NCBI GenBank assembly: GCA_964541215.1
Contig: CAZIPP010000011.1
Location: 1-25,705, forward strand
Length of the DNA: 25,705 bases
Reading direction: 5' to 3'
Source: SIG469 sp964541215
GTDB lineage: Bacteria > Bacillota > Clostridia > Oscillospirales > Oscillospiraceae
The notes beneath the pieces are model-generated. The model had not been told where the DNA came from. It did no database searches and saw nothing but the letters and a program-made list of their open reading frames with translations. Below are positions 1-6,533 of the stretch, in pieces; within the stretch, counting starts at the first letter, position 1, and every line of letters begins with the position of its first letter. The translations under genes were made by a program, and so were the position numbers.

Positions 1-190
1 CATTCAGAGCTTCTCGCCCTCCTGACATAACAAAAATCCGGACACCCTAAAGGGTTATTCAAATCGCCAGAAGGGACTCTGAACCCAAGGTCAAACCACA
101 GGTTTGACCTCACAGAATTGCCGCTGGCGGCAATTCATTCAGAGCTTCTCGCCCTCCTGACATAACAAAAATCCGGACACCCTAAAGGGT
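1..190. repeat. 55-bp direct repeat with two perfect hairpins and a tRNA 3'-end fragment
   Basis: Positions 1-55 are identical to 136-190. The unit carries the left half of the tRNA-Arg terminator (ATCCGGACACCC). In the first copy the right half of the terminator is missing, and positions 65-86 hold a near copy of the tRNA 3' end (207-227) with one inserted T. Between the copies lie two perfect palindromes: 88-97/101-110 (10-bp arms, loop ACA) and 115-124/127-136 (10-bp arms, loop TG). I see no coding sequence here. The left end of the repeat may extend beyond the window. It could be a duplication scar at a tRNA site, a palindromic intergenic repeat, or an assembly product. Confidence 0.75.
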
Positions 191-202
191 ATCCGGATTT
201 TT
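167..202 (-). terminator. intrinsic terminator of tRNA-Arg
   Basis: A 16-bp inverted repeat (167-182 with 187-202, loop TAAA) has one G-U type mismatch. A/T runs at both ends give a U-tract for minus-strand transcription directly after the encoded CCA. The symmetry would let it act on both strands. Confidence 0.8.
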
Positions 203-278
203 GGCACGCCAGAAGGGACTCGAACCCCTGACCTACTGGTTCGTAGCCAGTCACTCTATCCAACTGAGCTACTGGCGC
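202..278 (-). tRNA. tRNA-Arg (anticodon ACG), CCA encoded
   Basis: Read on the minus strand, the sequence folds into a complete cloverleaf. The acceptor stem is GCGCCAG with CTGGCGU, the D-stem GCUC with GAGU, the anticodon stem ACUGG with CCAGU around loop CUACGAA (anticodon ACG, complement of 242-244), and the T-arm has loop UUCGAGU. The discriminator is G and the CCA tail is encoded at 202-204. ACG (A34 read as inosine) is the usual bacterial decoder of CGU/CGC/CGA arginine codons. A strong promoter lies upstream and a terminator hairpin starts at the CCA end, so this is a single-gene transcription unit. Confidence 0.96.
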
Positions 279-304
279 ATGCATGTGCGCTTTTGCGCCT
301 AAGT

Positions 305-333
305 ATAGTACCATACTATTTTAGAAAATGCAA
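305..333 (-). promoter_or_regulatory. promoter of tRNA-Arg
   Basis: On the minus strand TTGCAT (-35) is separated by exactly 17 bp from TACTAT (-10). An extended -10 TGG precedes the -10 box. The tRNA begins about 27 bp downstream. Confidence 0.65.
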
Positions 334-381
334 GCATTATTTTTATCTTTTTTCAATTTTTTGTTTTTTACAGGCAAATCT

Positions 382-765
382 TCAGTTTGCATCAAGTATC
401 TCTTTTTGCAGCTTTTTGGTGAGCTTTGCAAAAACCAGTTCATAGGATCGGTCGCACAGCCCGCGCAGTTCGTCTTCCGGCAGTTCTCCGTCCAGAAAGA
501 TGGAATTCCAGTTGCGCTTGTCCATATAGAATCCCGGGCGGATATCAGGATACTCAGCCCGCAAAGCCTCTGCCAGCAACGGCTCGCATTTGAGGCTGAT
601 AAGCTCATGCCCTCCGTATTCCCTGTATTTTTCGGTAGGATGGCAGATGGCTGCAAACATTTTGCCGCCTACCTGATACCTGTGCCAGCCCCATTCCTCT
701 TTAAAATCCTTTACCGCTCCGGGTTTGGAAAGCAGGTATTCATCGAGCCAATCATATTTATTCAT
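382..765 (-). CDS. MmcQ/YjbR family protein (DUF419-like)
   Basis: This is a 127-residue cytosolic protein with no signal peptide or membrane segment. The pattern W-x-W-x-R-Y-Q-V-G-G-K-M-F-A near residue 30, the central L-K-C-E-P segment and the later G-F-Y-M-D-K-R-N-W region fit the small MmcQ/YjbR (CyaY-like fold) family. Members are predicted DNA-binding proteins of unknown role, and the length is typical. The start is supported by GGGGAGA eight bases upstream and by a promoter at 789-817. It is transcribed alone, divergently from the beta-helix gene, and its 3' end faces the tRNA promoter with no clear terminator between. The family call is fairly sure; the cellular function is unknown. 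Confidence 0.8.
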   Translation of the reverse strand: MNKYDWLDEYLLSKPGAVKDFKEEWGWHRYQVGGKMFAAICHPTEKYREYGGHELISLKCEPLLAEALRAEYPDIRPGFYMDKRNWNSIFLDGELPEDELRGLCDRSYELVFAKLTKKLQKEILDAN

Positions 766-788
766 TCTCTATCTCCCCTTTTAAACAT

Positions 789-817
789 GATATCATCCCT
801 TATTTCATATGGCAATA
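789..817 (-). promoter_or_regulatory. promoter of the MmcQ/YjbR-like gene
   Basis: On the minus strand TTGCCA (-35) lies 17 bp from TATCAT (-10), about 25 bp upstream of the ATG. No other convincing sigma-A promoter is seen for this gene. Confidence 0.6.
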
Positions 818-867
818 TCTGAAACAAAAAATCATCATTTGATATTTCCGACGCGCTCCAATTGTGG

Positions 868-873
868 TATCAT
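868..873 (+). promoter_or_regulatory. possible extended -10 of the beta-helix gene
   Basis: TATCAT is preceded by TGG (extended -10), 35 bp upstream of the ATG at 909. The -35 region (TTTCCG) is poor, so this is a weak call. Confidence 0.35.
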
Positions 874-908
874 TTGTATTGAGATAAATATTGAAAAGGA
901 GGATCCCG

Positions 909-2300
909 ATGTCCAATCAGAATCAGGCTCACAATTCATGCGTCCGCAGGAAACCCGAAGTGCAGGTACTCAACGGCGCATTTGCTGTTCCCTCTGTTAC
1001 CGAAGCTGTTATATGGATAGAAGACGGCGCTGTTGCAGCTGAAAAGTCCCGTCCTGAATATGCGGCTGTATCTGCCGAAAAAATCGAAGGTTTCAGCTTT
1101 GAAAGCAGCGAACCCTGCCTTAACGCCATCATTTCCAAAGGTGAAGGCAGCAGCGTTGAAATAGACAAGGCTTCCATTGCTCTGTCCGGCACCGGATGCA
1201 GCGACTTTACCAGCAAAGGCGCAGGCGTGCTGACCTACGAAAAAGGCTCCACCGTTATCAAAGATTCCGAGATCGTTACCAACGGCGCTACCCGCTGCTG
1301 CACCATTGCCACCTCCGGCGGTACCTTGAAGGTATACAACTCCAAGCTGGCTTCCTATGGCGGTCCCCTGCCTGAGGATTATGTGCCCGTTATCGGTCCC
1401 GGCATGATGGAACCCCCTTACCCTCTGGGTCTTGGAGGCAACTGCCGTACACACCTTTCCATGGACAATTCCGAGTCCTTCTTCTACAACTGCGATATTT
1501 ACGCTGCCGCATGGGCAGCCGTTTCCACTGACGCCGGCGGCGGCTACTGCTATGCCGAGGTCAACGACTCCAACGTAAACTGCGAAGGCAACGGTTATGT
1601 GGGCTATGCCGACAACGACTGCCATCTGGCATTTTACAACAGCCGTCTTAACTCCGGAAACATGATCTTCATTCAGGACGGCAACTCCTCTATCGTCACC
1701 AAAAACTGTGAATGCACCTGCGATAAATATGGTATGCTTATCCACGGCGGCATGGAAAACTGGGACGATATCGGCGTTATCGATATTCAGGACAGCTCCA
1801 TTTCCACCGTTCAGCAGGTGATGCTGTGCAAGAGCACCAACGTTGACATTTATATGAAAAACGTCAAGCTCAGCAGCGAGACCGGTATCATCATTGAGTC
1901 CAAGCTCACCGACGACCGTATGTATTTTACCCGCCGTACCGTTGGTCCTGAGATGTATGGTATTCAGGTCACCTTCGAAGCAATGGACATCGAAGGCGAT
2001 TTCCTCATGGGCGACAGCGAACGTAAACAGCATCTCCATTTTGTAAACGCCAACCTCAAGGGCACCATCTCCGGCAACCCGCAGATCTGGCTCACCGAGG
2101 GCAGCAAATGGACTGCCGTTGGCACCTCCCTCGTAACCTTCATGGGCGATGTTACCCTTGATATGCTGGACGCGGCAAAGGGTCCCGGCGGTTTTGGTGC
2201 TCCCGGCGATGCCATCATCTACGCCTATGCGGGCGAAGGCTGCAAGCTGGAAAAAGGTGAACACATCCTCTCCTCCGGCGGCAAGCTGATAATGCTGTAA
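909..2300 (+). CDS. predicted right-handed beta-helix protein, cytosolic
   Basis: This 463-residue protein has no signal peptide, lipobox or membrane segment. I chose the ATG at 909 because AAAGGAGG (895-902) sits six bases upstream; the in-frame TTG at 891 lies before that site. The whole chain is made of short strand-turn repeats rich in Gly, Asn, Ser and Asp, such as TVIKDSEIVTNG, TLKVYNSKLASYGG and AEVNDSNVNCEGNG, the look of a pectate-lyase-type beta-helix. Cysteines are unusually frequent for this fold. No catalytic signature is recognisable. Several stretches align by eye with the SLH-anchored protein at 2986-5130, suggesting a paralogue without the export and anchor modules. The fold is likely; the function is unknown. 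Confidence 0.7.
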   Translation: MSNQNQAHNSCVRRKPEVQVLNGAFAVPSVTEAVIWIEDGAVAAEKSRPEYAAVSAEKIEGFSFESSEPCLNAIISKGEGSSVEIDKASIALSGTGCSDFTSKGAGVLTYEKGSTVIKDSEIVTNGATRCCTIATSGGTLKVYNSKLASYGGPLPEDYVPVIGPGMMEPPYPLGLGGNCRTHLSMDNSESFFYNCDIYAAAWAAVSTDAGGGYCYAEVNDSNVNCEGNGYVGYADNDCHLAFYNSRLNSGNMIFIQDGNSSIVTKNCECTCDKYGMLIHGGMENWDDIGVIDIQDSSISTVQQVMLCKSTNVDIYMKNVKLSSETGIIIESKLTDDRMYFTRRTVGPEMYGIQVTFEAMDIEGDFLMGDSERKQHLHFVNANLKGTISGNPQIWLTEGSKWTAVGTSLVTFMGDVTLDMLDAAKGPGGFGAPGDAIIYAYAGEGCKLEKGEHILSSGGKLIML

Positions 2301-2309
2301 ATTCAAATA

Positions 2310-2365
2310 AAGCTGTCATTTCTCAGCGGCGTACCGCCGCTATCGAAATGACAGCTTATTTTTAT
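2310..2365. terminator. bidirectional terminator between convergent genes
   Basis: The 13-bp arms AAGCTGTCATTTC (2310-2322) and its complement (2345-2357) enclose an inner 7-bp hairpin AGCGGCG/CGCCGCT. ATTTTTATTG follows on the plus strand. It ends the beta-helix gene and abuts the 3' end of the converging acetyltransferase gene. Confidence 0.8.
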
Positions 2366-2865
2366 TGTTTTACCACCTTTTCAAAAGCGAGTCTGGGAAA
2401 GTCGTCCTCTTCAACATAAATGGTACCGCAATGTGTGAACCCCAGCTTTTTAAGAAGGTTCTGCACCACTATATTGTCGCCATGGGTATCCACTCTGAGA
2501 TGACCGCACTGCTCAAAAGCCCACTGAATACAACACTCGCCGATACCCTTAACGCTGCCGCTGCCTGCCAGTCTGTGTATAACTCCGTAGGGACTGTCAT
2601 CCAGCCATGCGCCATCTTCTATATTCGCATAAGTCGGGTCAATGTCCTTGCCATGAATGAAGTAAAACGTTCCCACAACTTTTCCATCGTTTATGCACAC
2701 ATAGCTGTTTCCCGCAGCTATGTCGCTGTGTATCAGGTCGGACGGAGGCCAGTTGGTGGGTCCCCACTGATCGGGGTTGCCGTTTTTTGCCATAAAGTCC
2801 CGGGCGTATGCGTAAATCTCCATCATTTCGGAAAAATCCTTTTCCGTAGATCTTCTTATCTCCAT
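2362..2865 (-). CDS. GNAT family N-acetyltransferase
   Basis: This 167-residue protein has the standard GNAT layout. The N-terminal MEIRRSTEKDFSEMMEIY is beta1-alpha1. A central strand carries V-V-G-T-F-Y-F. Near residues 95-110 there is a short acetyl-CoA loop region (RLAGSGSVKGIGECCIQWAF, a degenerate R/Q-x-x-G-x-G/A motif). It ends with L-R-V-D-T-H-G-D-N and LLKKLGFTHCGTIYVE, typical of beta6/beta7. GNAT enzymes transfer the acetyl group of acetyl-CoA to an amine; the acceptor here cannot be told. The start is supported by AAGGAT eight bases upstream and a promoter at 2907-2935. It is a single-gene unit converging on the beta-helix gene, and no neighbour points to a substrate. Confidence 0.85.
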   Translation of the reverse strand: MEIRRSTEKDFSEMMEIYAYARDFMAKNGNPDQWGPTNWPPSDLIHSDIAAGNSYVCINDGKVVGTFYFIHGKDIDPTYANIEDGAWLDDSPYGVIHRLAGSGSVKGIGECCIQWAFEQCGHLRVDTHGDNIVVQNLLKKLGFTHCGTIYVEEDDFPRLAFEKVVKQ

Positions 2866-2906
2866 TATTTTATCCTTCCAAAAGCTCCGGCTGTTTTATT
2901 TATCAT

Positions 2907-2935
2907 ATATTATCACATCCGCTGTCTCCGGACAA
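2907..2935 (-). promoter_or_regulatory. promoter of the GNAT gene
   Basis: On the minus strand TTGTCC is 17 bp from TAATAT. The -35 touches the U-tract of the upstream SLH-gene terminator, so one unit ends almost where the next begins. Confidence 0.6.
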
Positions 2936-2975
2936 CAAAAAAGCTGCCATCCCATGAGATTTGGGATGGCAGCTT
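2935..2975 (-). terminator. terminator of the SLH protein gene
   Basis: A perfect 14-bp stem (2941-2954 with 2962-2975) has a 7-nt loop. It is followed on the minus strand by six U residues, ten bases after the stop codon region. Confidence 0.9.
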
Positions 2976-2985
2976 AAATCAACGT

Positions 2986-5130
2986 TTACTTATAAAGCAC
3001 TACGTTTTCGTAGGTACCGGGAGCGATGACAGTTTCAACACCGTCAACAGTCATTTTGGAGGCGGTGATAACAGCGCCTTCTTCGATGACAAGAGTGTTT
3101 ACAACGCTGTCGGCAGTGACGATCCAGGAGCTGGTAGCGTCAACTGTTACGGTAACGCCCTTGCCGCCCTGATACTTTTCACGGCAGGTGAAGAAGCCTT
3201 CCAGCTTGGAGCCTGCAAGAATGTTGAACTTCAGGGTGCTGGCGGTATCATAAATGATCTCGCCCTTCATCTGCTGGTTGGTAGCGTTGAAGGTGCAGTT
3301 GGGTCCGTTCAGACCGGGAGTACCCCAGCCGCGAACGTTCTCGTTGCAGCAGGCGATAAGGAATACATCGTTGGCGTAAACCATTTCAACATTTTCGATG
3401 CTGATATCGCTGGAGGTGTTGGTGGTGTAGAACATATTGCCGGACAGAGCAGTAAGCTTGCCGCCCTTCATGGTGAAGCTGCTGCGTCCGATGGCGGAGT
3501 CGCCGGACATGGACTGCATGACCATGATGTTGCTCTTTTCGTCGTCGTCGGCAGCAGTGGTGCCTTCGGCGCAGATGTTGCCGGTCAGATCGCAGTTTTC
3601 AAGATATACGGAGTTTTTGCCTTCGATAACAACGCCCTGAGCAGTGTTTGCTACGAGAGTTGCGTTTTTAACTTCGATATCAGCGGTGACATATACGGCA
3701 GGGCTGCCGCCGCCGCCGGAAATGTATCTGCCGCCATCAATTCTCATGGTGCCGCCGCCTCTGTCGGAGCGGATGGCTGCGGAGGAACCGCCAAGAGTTT
3801 CAACGTCACAGTTGGAAGCATACAGGGTACCGCCGCCGGCTGCCATGATGCCGCCGGAGCCGTTCTCGGTGGTGCGGACAACAAGATCCTTAACGGTAAT
3901 AACGGAATTGCCATAGGAGAACACGCCGTTGGCGCCGTTGGCAGTGGTGTTTACGGTACCGCCGTTGATCTCGATGGTTGCGTCGTCAGCAGCCAGAACA
4001 GCAGCGTTGATGCCATAGAAGCTGGCAGCGTCGCCGCCGGTATCGCCGGCGCTCTTGACGACGGTGGGATTGTTCAGCACAGCGGCAACGGCGTCCTTTG
4101 CACGGACAGCGTTTTCGGTGGCATTTACAGACTCACCAAACACAACATCGTCATAGGTTTTGCTTTCAAGCTCGGTAACAGTGGGAGAGTAGGTGAAGGA
4201 AACGGGACCGCCGCCACCGGGAGGAGGTGCGGGAACTCCGCCGCCGCCGGACATTCCACCGCCGCTGCCGCCGGAAGCAGACAGGTTTGCGATGATGGAT
4301 TCGATATCCACGTCTTTAAGGACCTGGATGGCGTTGCAGATAACGATCGCCACTTCTTCACGGGTGATAGGATCGGCGTTGGCAGTGATAACGCCGTTTC
4401 TCAGATCAAGAAGGTCGGCATAGTTATTGGTTTTGGAAGCCCAGCTGCTGCCGGTAAGACCTTCAAATCCCATGTAAGCCAGGATCATTTTTTCAGTCTC
4501 GGTAACGGTAACATCGCTGCTGCGATCATAATAGGTATCGCTGCGTCCATCGATCATGCCCTTCTGTACACAGTAGGCTACATAGTCCTGAGACCAGCGA
4601 CCTTCGATGTCGGTAAACTTGATGGACTTGGAGGCAGGGATCTCTTCGCCATCCAGCTGAGCTACAACGATAGCCAGCATTTTGGCGATCTCTTCACGGG
4701 TAATGGTTTTTCCGGGTTTAAAGCTGCCATCCTCATAACCGCCGATGGCGCCCATTTCTACCAGCTTGGCAACATCCTCAACAGCGGTGATGTCGGCAGC
4801 GTCGGTAAAGGTAAGACCTGCTTCAGTTTCGGAGATGGGCATAATGCCGTAATCTCCTTCGGGAGCTTCTTCAGCGGGAGCTTCCTCAGCAGGAGCTTCC
4901 TCTTCGGTAGCTTCGGGGGGTACGGGAGCCTCTCCGCCAAGGACTTCGTCCATGATGGCGACCAGTTCCTCGGGGCTAAGACCGGTGGCAGCCATAAGCT
5001 CATCGGGAGACATGGAGGTGATCATTTCAGCAGTGATGTCTTCGGGAGCGACTTCAGCAGCCATGGCGGGCATTGCCATAAGGCACAGCACGGTTATCAG
5101 GCTAAGCAGTCTGATAAAATTCTTCTTCAT
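2986..5130 (-). CDS. secreted SLH-domain protein with beta-helix passenger
   Basis: This 714-residue protein starts at ATG 5130, chosen because GAAAGGAG lies just upstream and the Sec signal peptide (MKKNFIRLL, hydrophobic core, AMA cleavage site near residue 24) begins there. An acidic Pro/Glu linker (EEAPAEEAPAEEAPE) follows. Three SLH repeats occupy roughly residues 90-290, with GGYEDGSFKPGKTITREEIA in repeat 1, GRSDTYYDRSSDVTVTETEK in repeat 2 and DPITREEVAIVICNA in repeat 3. SLH domains bind secondary cell-wall polymer, so the protein is expected at the cell surface. A Gly/Pro linker (GGGGVPAPPPGGGG) leads to a C-terminal Gly/Asn/Ser-rich parallel beta-helix of about 370 residues. No enzymatic motif is seen. 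It resembles the cytosolic protein at 909-2300. It is a single-gene unit with its own terminator. Confidence 0.88.
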   Translation of the reverse strand: MKKNFIRLLSLITVLCLMAMPAMAAEVAPEDITAEMITSMSPDELMAATGLSPEELVAIMDEVLGGEAPVPPEATEEEAPAEEAPAEEAPEGDYGIMPISETEAGLTFTDAADITAVEDVAKLVEMGAIGGYEDGSFKPGKTITREEIAKMLAIVVAQLDGEEIPASKSIKFTDIEGRWSQDYVAYCVQKGMIDGRSDTYYDRSSDVTVTETEKMILAYMGFEGLTGSSWASKTNNYADLLDLRNGVITANADPITREEVAIVICNAIQVLKDVDIESIIANLSASGGSGGGMSGGGGVPAPPPGGGGPVSFTYSPTVTELESKTYDDVVFGESVNATENAVRAKDAVAAVLNNPTVVKSAGDTGGDAASFYGINAAVLAADDATIEINGGTVNTTANGANGVFSYGNSVITVKDLVVRTTENGSGGIMAAGGGTLYASNCDVETLGGSSAAIRSDRGGGTMRIDGGRYISGGGGSPAVYVTADIEVKNATLVANTAQGVVIEGKNSVYLENCDLTGNICAEGTTAADDDEKSNIMVMQSMSGDSAIGRSSFTMKGGKLTALSGNMFYTTNTSSDISIENVEMVYANDVFLIACCNENVRGWGTPGLNGPNCTFNATNQQMKGEIIYDTASTLKFNILAGSKLEGFFTCREKYQGGKGVTVTVDATSSWIVTADSVVNTLVIEEGAVITASKMTVDGVETVIAPGTYENVVLYK

Positions 5131-5174
5131 TTCTTTTCTCCTTTCGTTTTCTTTGAGTTCATCTACTCTTGATA

Positions 5175-5203
5175 AGAATACAACTTTTGAAACAAAAAGT
5201 AAA
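5175..5203 (-). promoter_or_regulatory. candidate promoter of the SLH protein gene
   Basis: On the minus strand TTTACT is 17 bp from TATTCT, about 45 bp upstream of the ATG. Both hexamers match the sigma-A consensus at four of six positions. Confidence 0.4.
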
Positions 5204-5247
5204 CAAAGATATGTATTCTTTTTATGCATAATGGTTTATTTTTTGCT

Positions 5248-5275
5248 TTGATTTATGCGCAGCAGGTGATAATAT
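5248..5275 (+). promoter_or_regulatory. candidate promoter of deoB
   Basis: TTGATT is 16 bp from TAATAT in a very AT-rich stretch 35 bp upstream of the ATG. Nearby ATATAATAT offers alternative -10 boxes, so the exact site is uncertain. Confidence 0.45.
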
Positions 5276-5309
5276 ATATAATATCCCAAAAATAAAAAGG
5301 AAAAGTACC

Positions 5310-6446
5310 ATGTTTAAAAAAGTTCTTGTTATCGTTCTCGACAGTGTTGGAATAGGCGCCCTGCCCGATGCCGGTGATTACGGCGACGCAGGCGCCGCCA
5401 CTGTGCAGCATATACTCCAGCGTCTGCCCGGGCTGAATATCCCCAACATGACAAAGCTGGGACTGAAGCACATTATCGGCAAAACAGACACCCCCACCAT
5501 CGGTGTTTATGGAAAAGCCGCCGAGCTGTCTGCCGGCAAAGACTCCATCGTGGGTCATTGGGAGCTGATGGGCGAGGTGACAAAAACACCCTTCCAGACC
5601 TTTGAACGCGGGTTCCCCATGGAAATAATTGAGCAGTTTGAATCTCTTATCGAAAGAAAGGTCATTGGCAACGAGGTCGCCTCCGGCACCGAGATAATCC
5701 AGCGACTGGGCGACGAGCATGTAAAAACAGGCTGCCCCATCGTGTACACCTCTGCCGACAGCGTTTTCCAGATAGCCGCCCACGAGGATATCGTCCCTCT
5801 GGAAACTCTGTACCATTGGTGCGGTCTTGCAAGAGATATGTTCGACAACGGTGCCGCCACCATAGGGCGCGTTATCGCAAGACCTTTTATCGGCAGCTCG
5901 GGCAGCTATACCCGCACCACCAACCGTCATGATTACGCCGCGATGCCCGCCGCAAAGACCGTTCCCGAGATACTTACCGAAAACGGCATACCCGTTATTG
6001 GCGTAGGCAAGACTTACGACATTTTCTCAGGTTCCGGATTTTCCGAAAACAACCCCACCACCGGCAACACAGACGGTATAGCAAAAACCATCCGTTTCGC
6101 CAAGGAAAAAGACGGTTTTATATTTGTTAACCTTATCGATTACGATATGCTTTACGGACACCGCCGTGATATTTTGGGTTACGCCGACGCATTGGAAGAG
6201 TTCGACAGAGCCATTCCCGAGATAATGGACGCTCTGGGTGACGGTCTGCTGATAATAACCGCCGACCACGGCTGTGACCCCACTTATATCGGCACCGACC
6301 ATACAAGAGAATACATTCCCCTTCTGCTGTGGCACAAGGATATAGTTCCCGGCAGCGCAGGCACTCGCAAAACCTTTGCCGATGTGGGCGCGACAGTGCT
6401 CAAAGCCTTTGGTATAGATGGCAGCATCGGCGAAAGCATGATCTGA
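5310..6446 (+). CDS. deoB: phosphopentomutase
   Basis: DeoB interconverts (deoxy)ribose 1-phosphate and 5-phosphate, linking nucleoside salvage to the pentose phosphate pool. The 378-residue protein has the alkaline-phosphatase-superfamily metal ligands in order: DSVGIGALPDAGDYG at the N-terminus (Asp11), the cap domain with SADSVFQIAAHEDIVPL and RVIARPFIG, then LIITADHGCDP and TDHTREYIPLL near the C-terminus. The residue phosphorylated in characterised DeoB, Thr in KDTMTGHWE as I recall for Bacillus cereus, is Ser79 here (KDSIVGHWE). AAAAGGAAA precedes the ATG. No other nucleoside-catabolism gene (deoC, pdp, deoD) is adjacent. The LexA-type palindrome downstream of deoB might also act as its terminator. 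Confidence 0.96.
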   Translation: MFKKVLVIVLDSVGIGALPDAGDYGDAGAATVQHILQRLPGLNIPNMTKLGLKHIIGKTDTPTIGVYGKAAELSAGKDSIVGHWELMGEVTKTPFQTFERGFPMEIIEQFESLIERKVIGNEVASGTEIIQRLGDEHVKTGCPIVYTSADSVFQIAAHEDIVPLETLYHWCGLARDMFDNGAATIGRVIARPFIGSSGSYTRTTNRHDYAAMPAAKTVPEILTENGIPVIGVGKTYDIFSGSGFSENNPTTGNTDGIAKTIRFAKEKDGFIFVNLIDYDMLYGHRRDILGYADALEEFDRAIPEIMDALGDGLLIITADHGCDPTYIGTDHTREYIPLLLWHKDIVPGSAGTRKTFADVGATVLKAFGIDGSIGESMI

Positions 6447-6455
6447 TTTTTCCTC

Positions 6456-6484
6456 TTGCAATTTCATAAAAACAGCGTTATAAT
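6456..6484 (+). promoter_or_regulatory. promoter of the Y-family polymerase gene
   Basis: TTGCAA (6456-6461) is 17 bp from a consensus TATAAT (6479-6484). The predicted transcription start near 6491 falls inside the LexA box, so repressor binding would block RNA polymerase directly. Confidence 0.8.
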
Positions 6485-6512
6485 AGCATCGAACATTTGT
6501 TCGATGCTATTA
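6481..6512. promoter_or_regulatory. LexA (SOS) box inside a 15-bp-arm palindrome
   Basis: The core CGAACATTTGTTCG (6490-6503) matches the Gram-positive LexA/DinR box (CGAAC-N4-GTTCG). It sits inside a longer perfect inverted repeat, arms 6481-6495 and 6498-6512 with a 2-nt spacer, that overlaps the -10 box. The extra arm length is more than LexA needs. In RNA from deoB it would form a strong hairpin followed by AUUUAUAU, possibly a terminator. Confidence 0.85.
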
Positions 6513-6533
6513 TTTATATGCGGGGTGCAGTTC

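Noticed and set aside
2365..5172. Very long plus-strand open frame (about 935 codons) opposite the GNAT and SLH genes
   Set aside because: It is the antisense of two well-supported genes. Its Gly/Ala/Val/Asp-rich translation is a codon-usage shadow, and it has no ribosome binding site and no recognisable domain.
6456..6533. N-terminal extension of the Y-family polymerase from TTG 6456
   Set aside because: The extension lies in the -35/-10 promoter and LexA box. The family's conserved N-terminus begins at ATG 6534.
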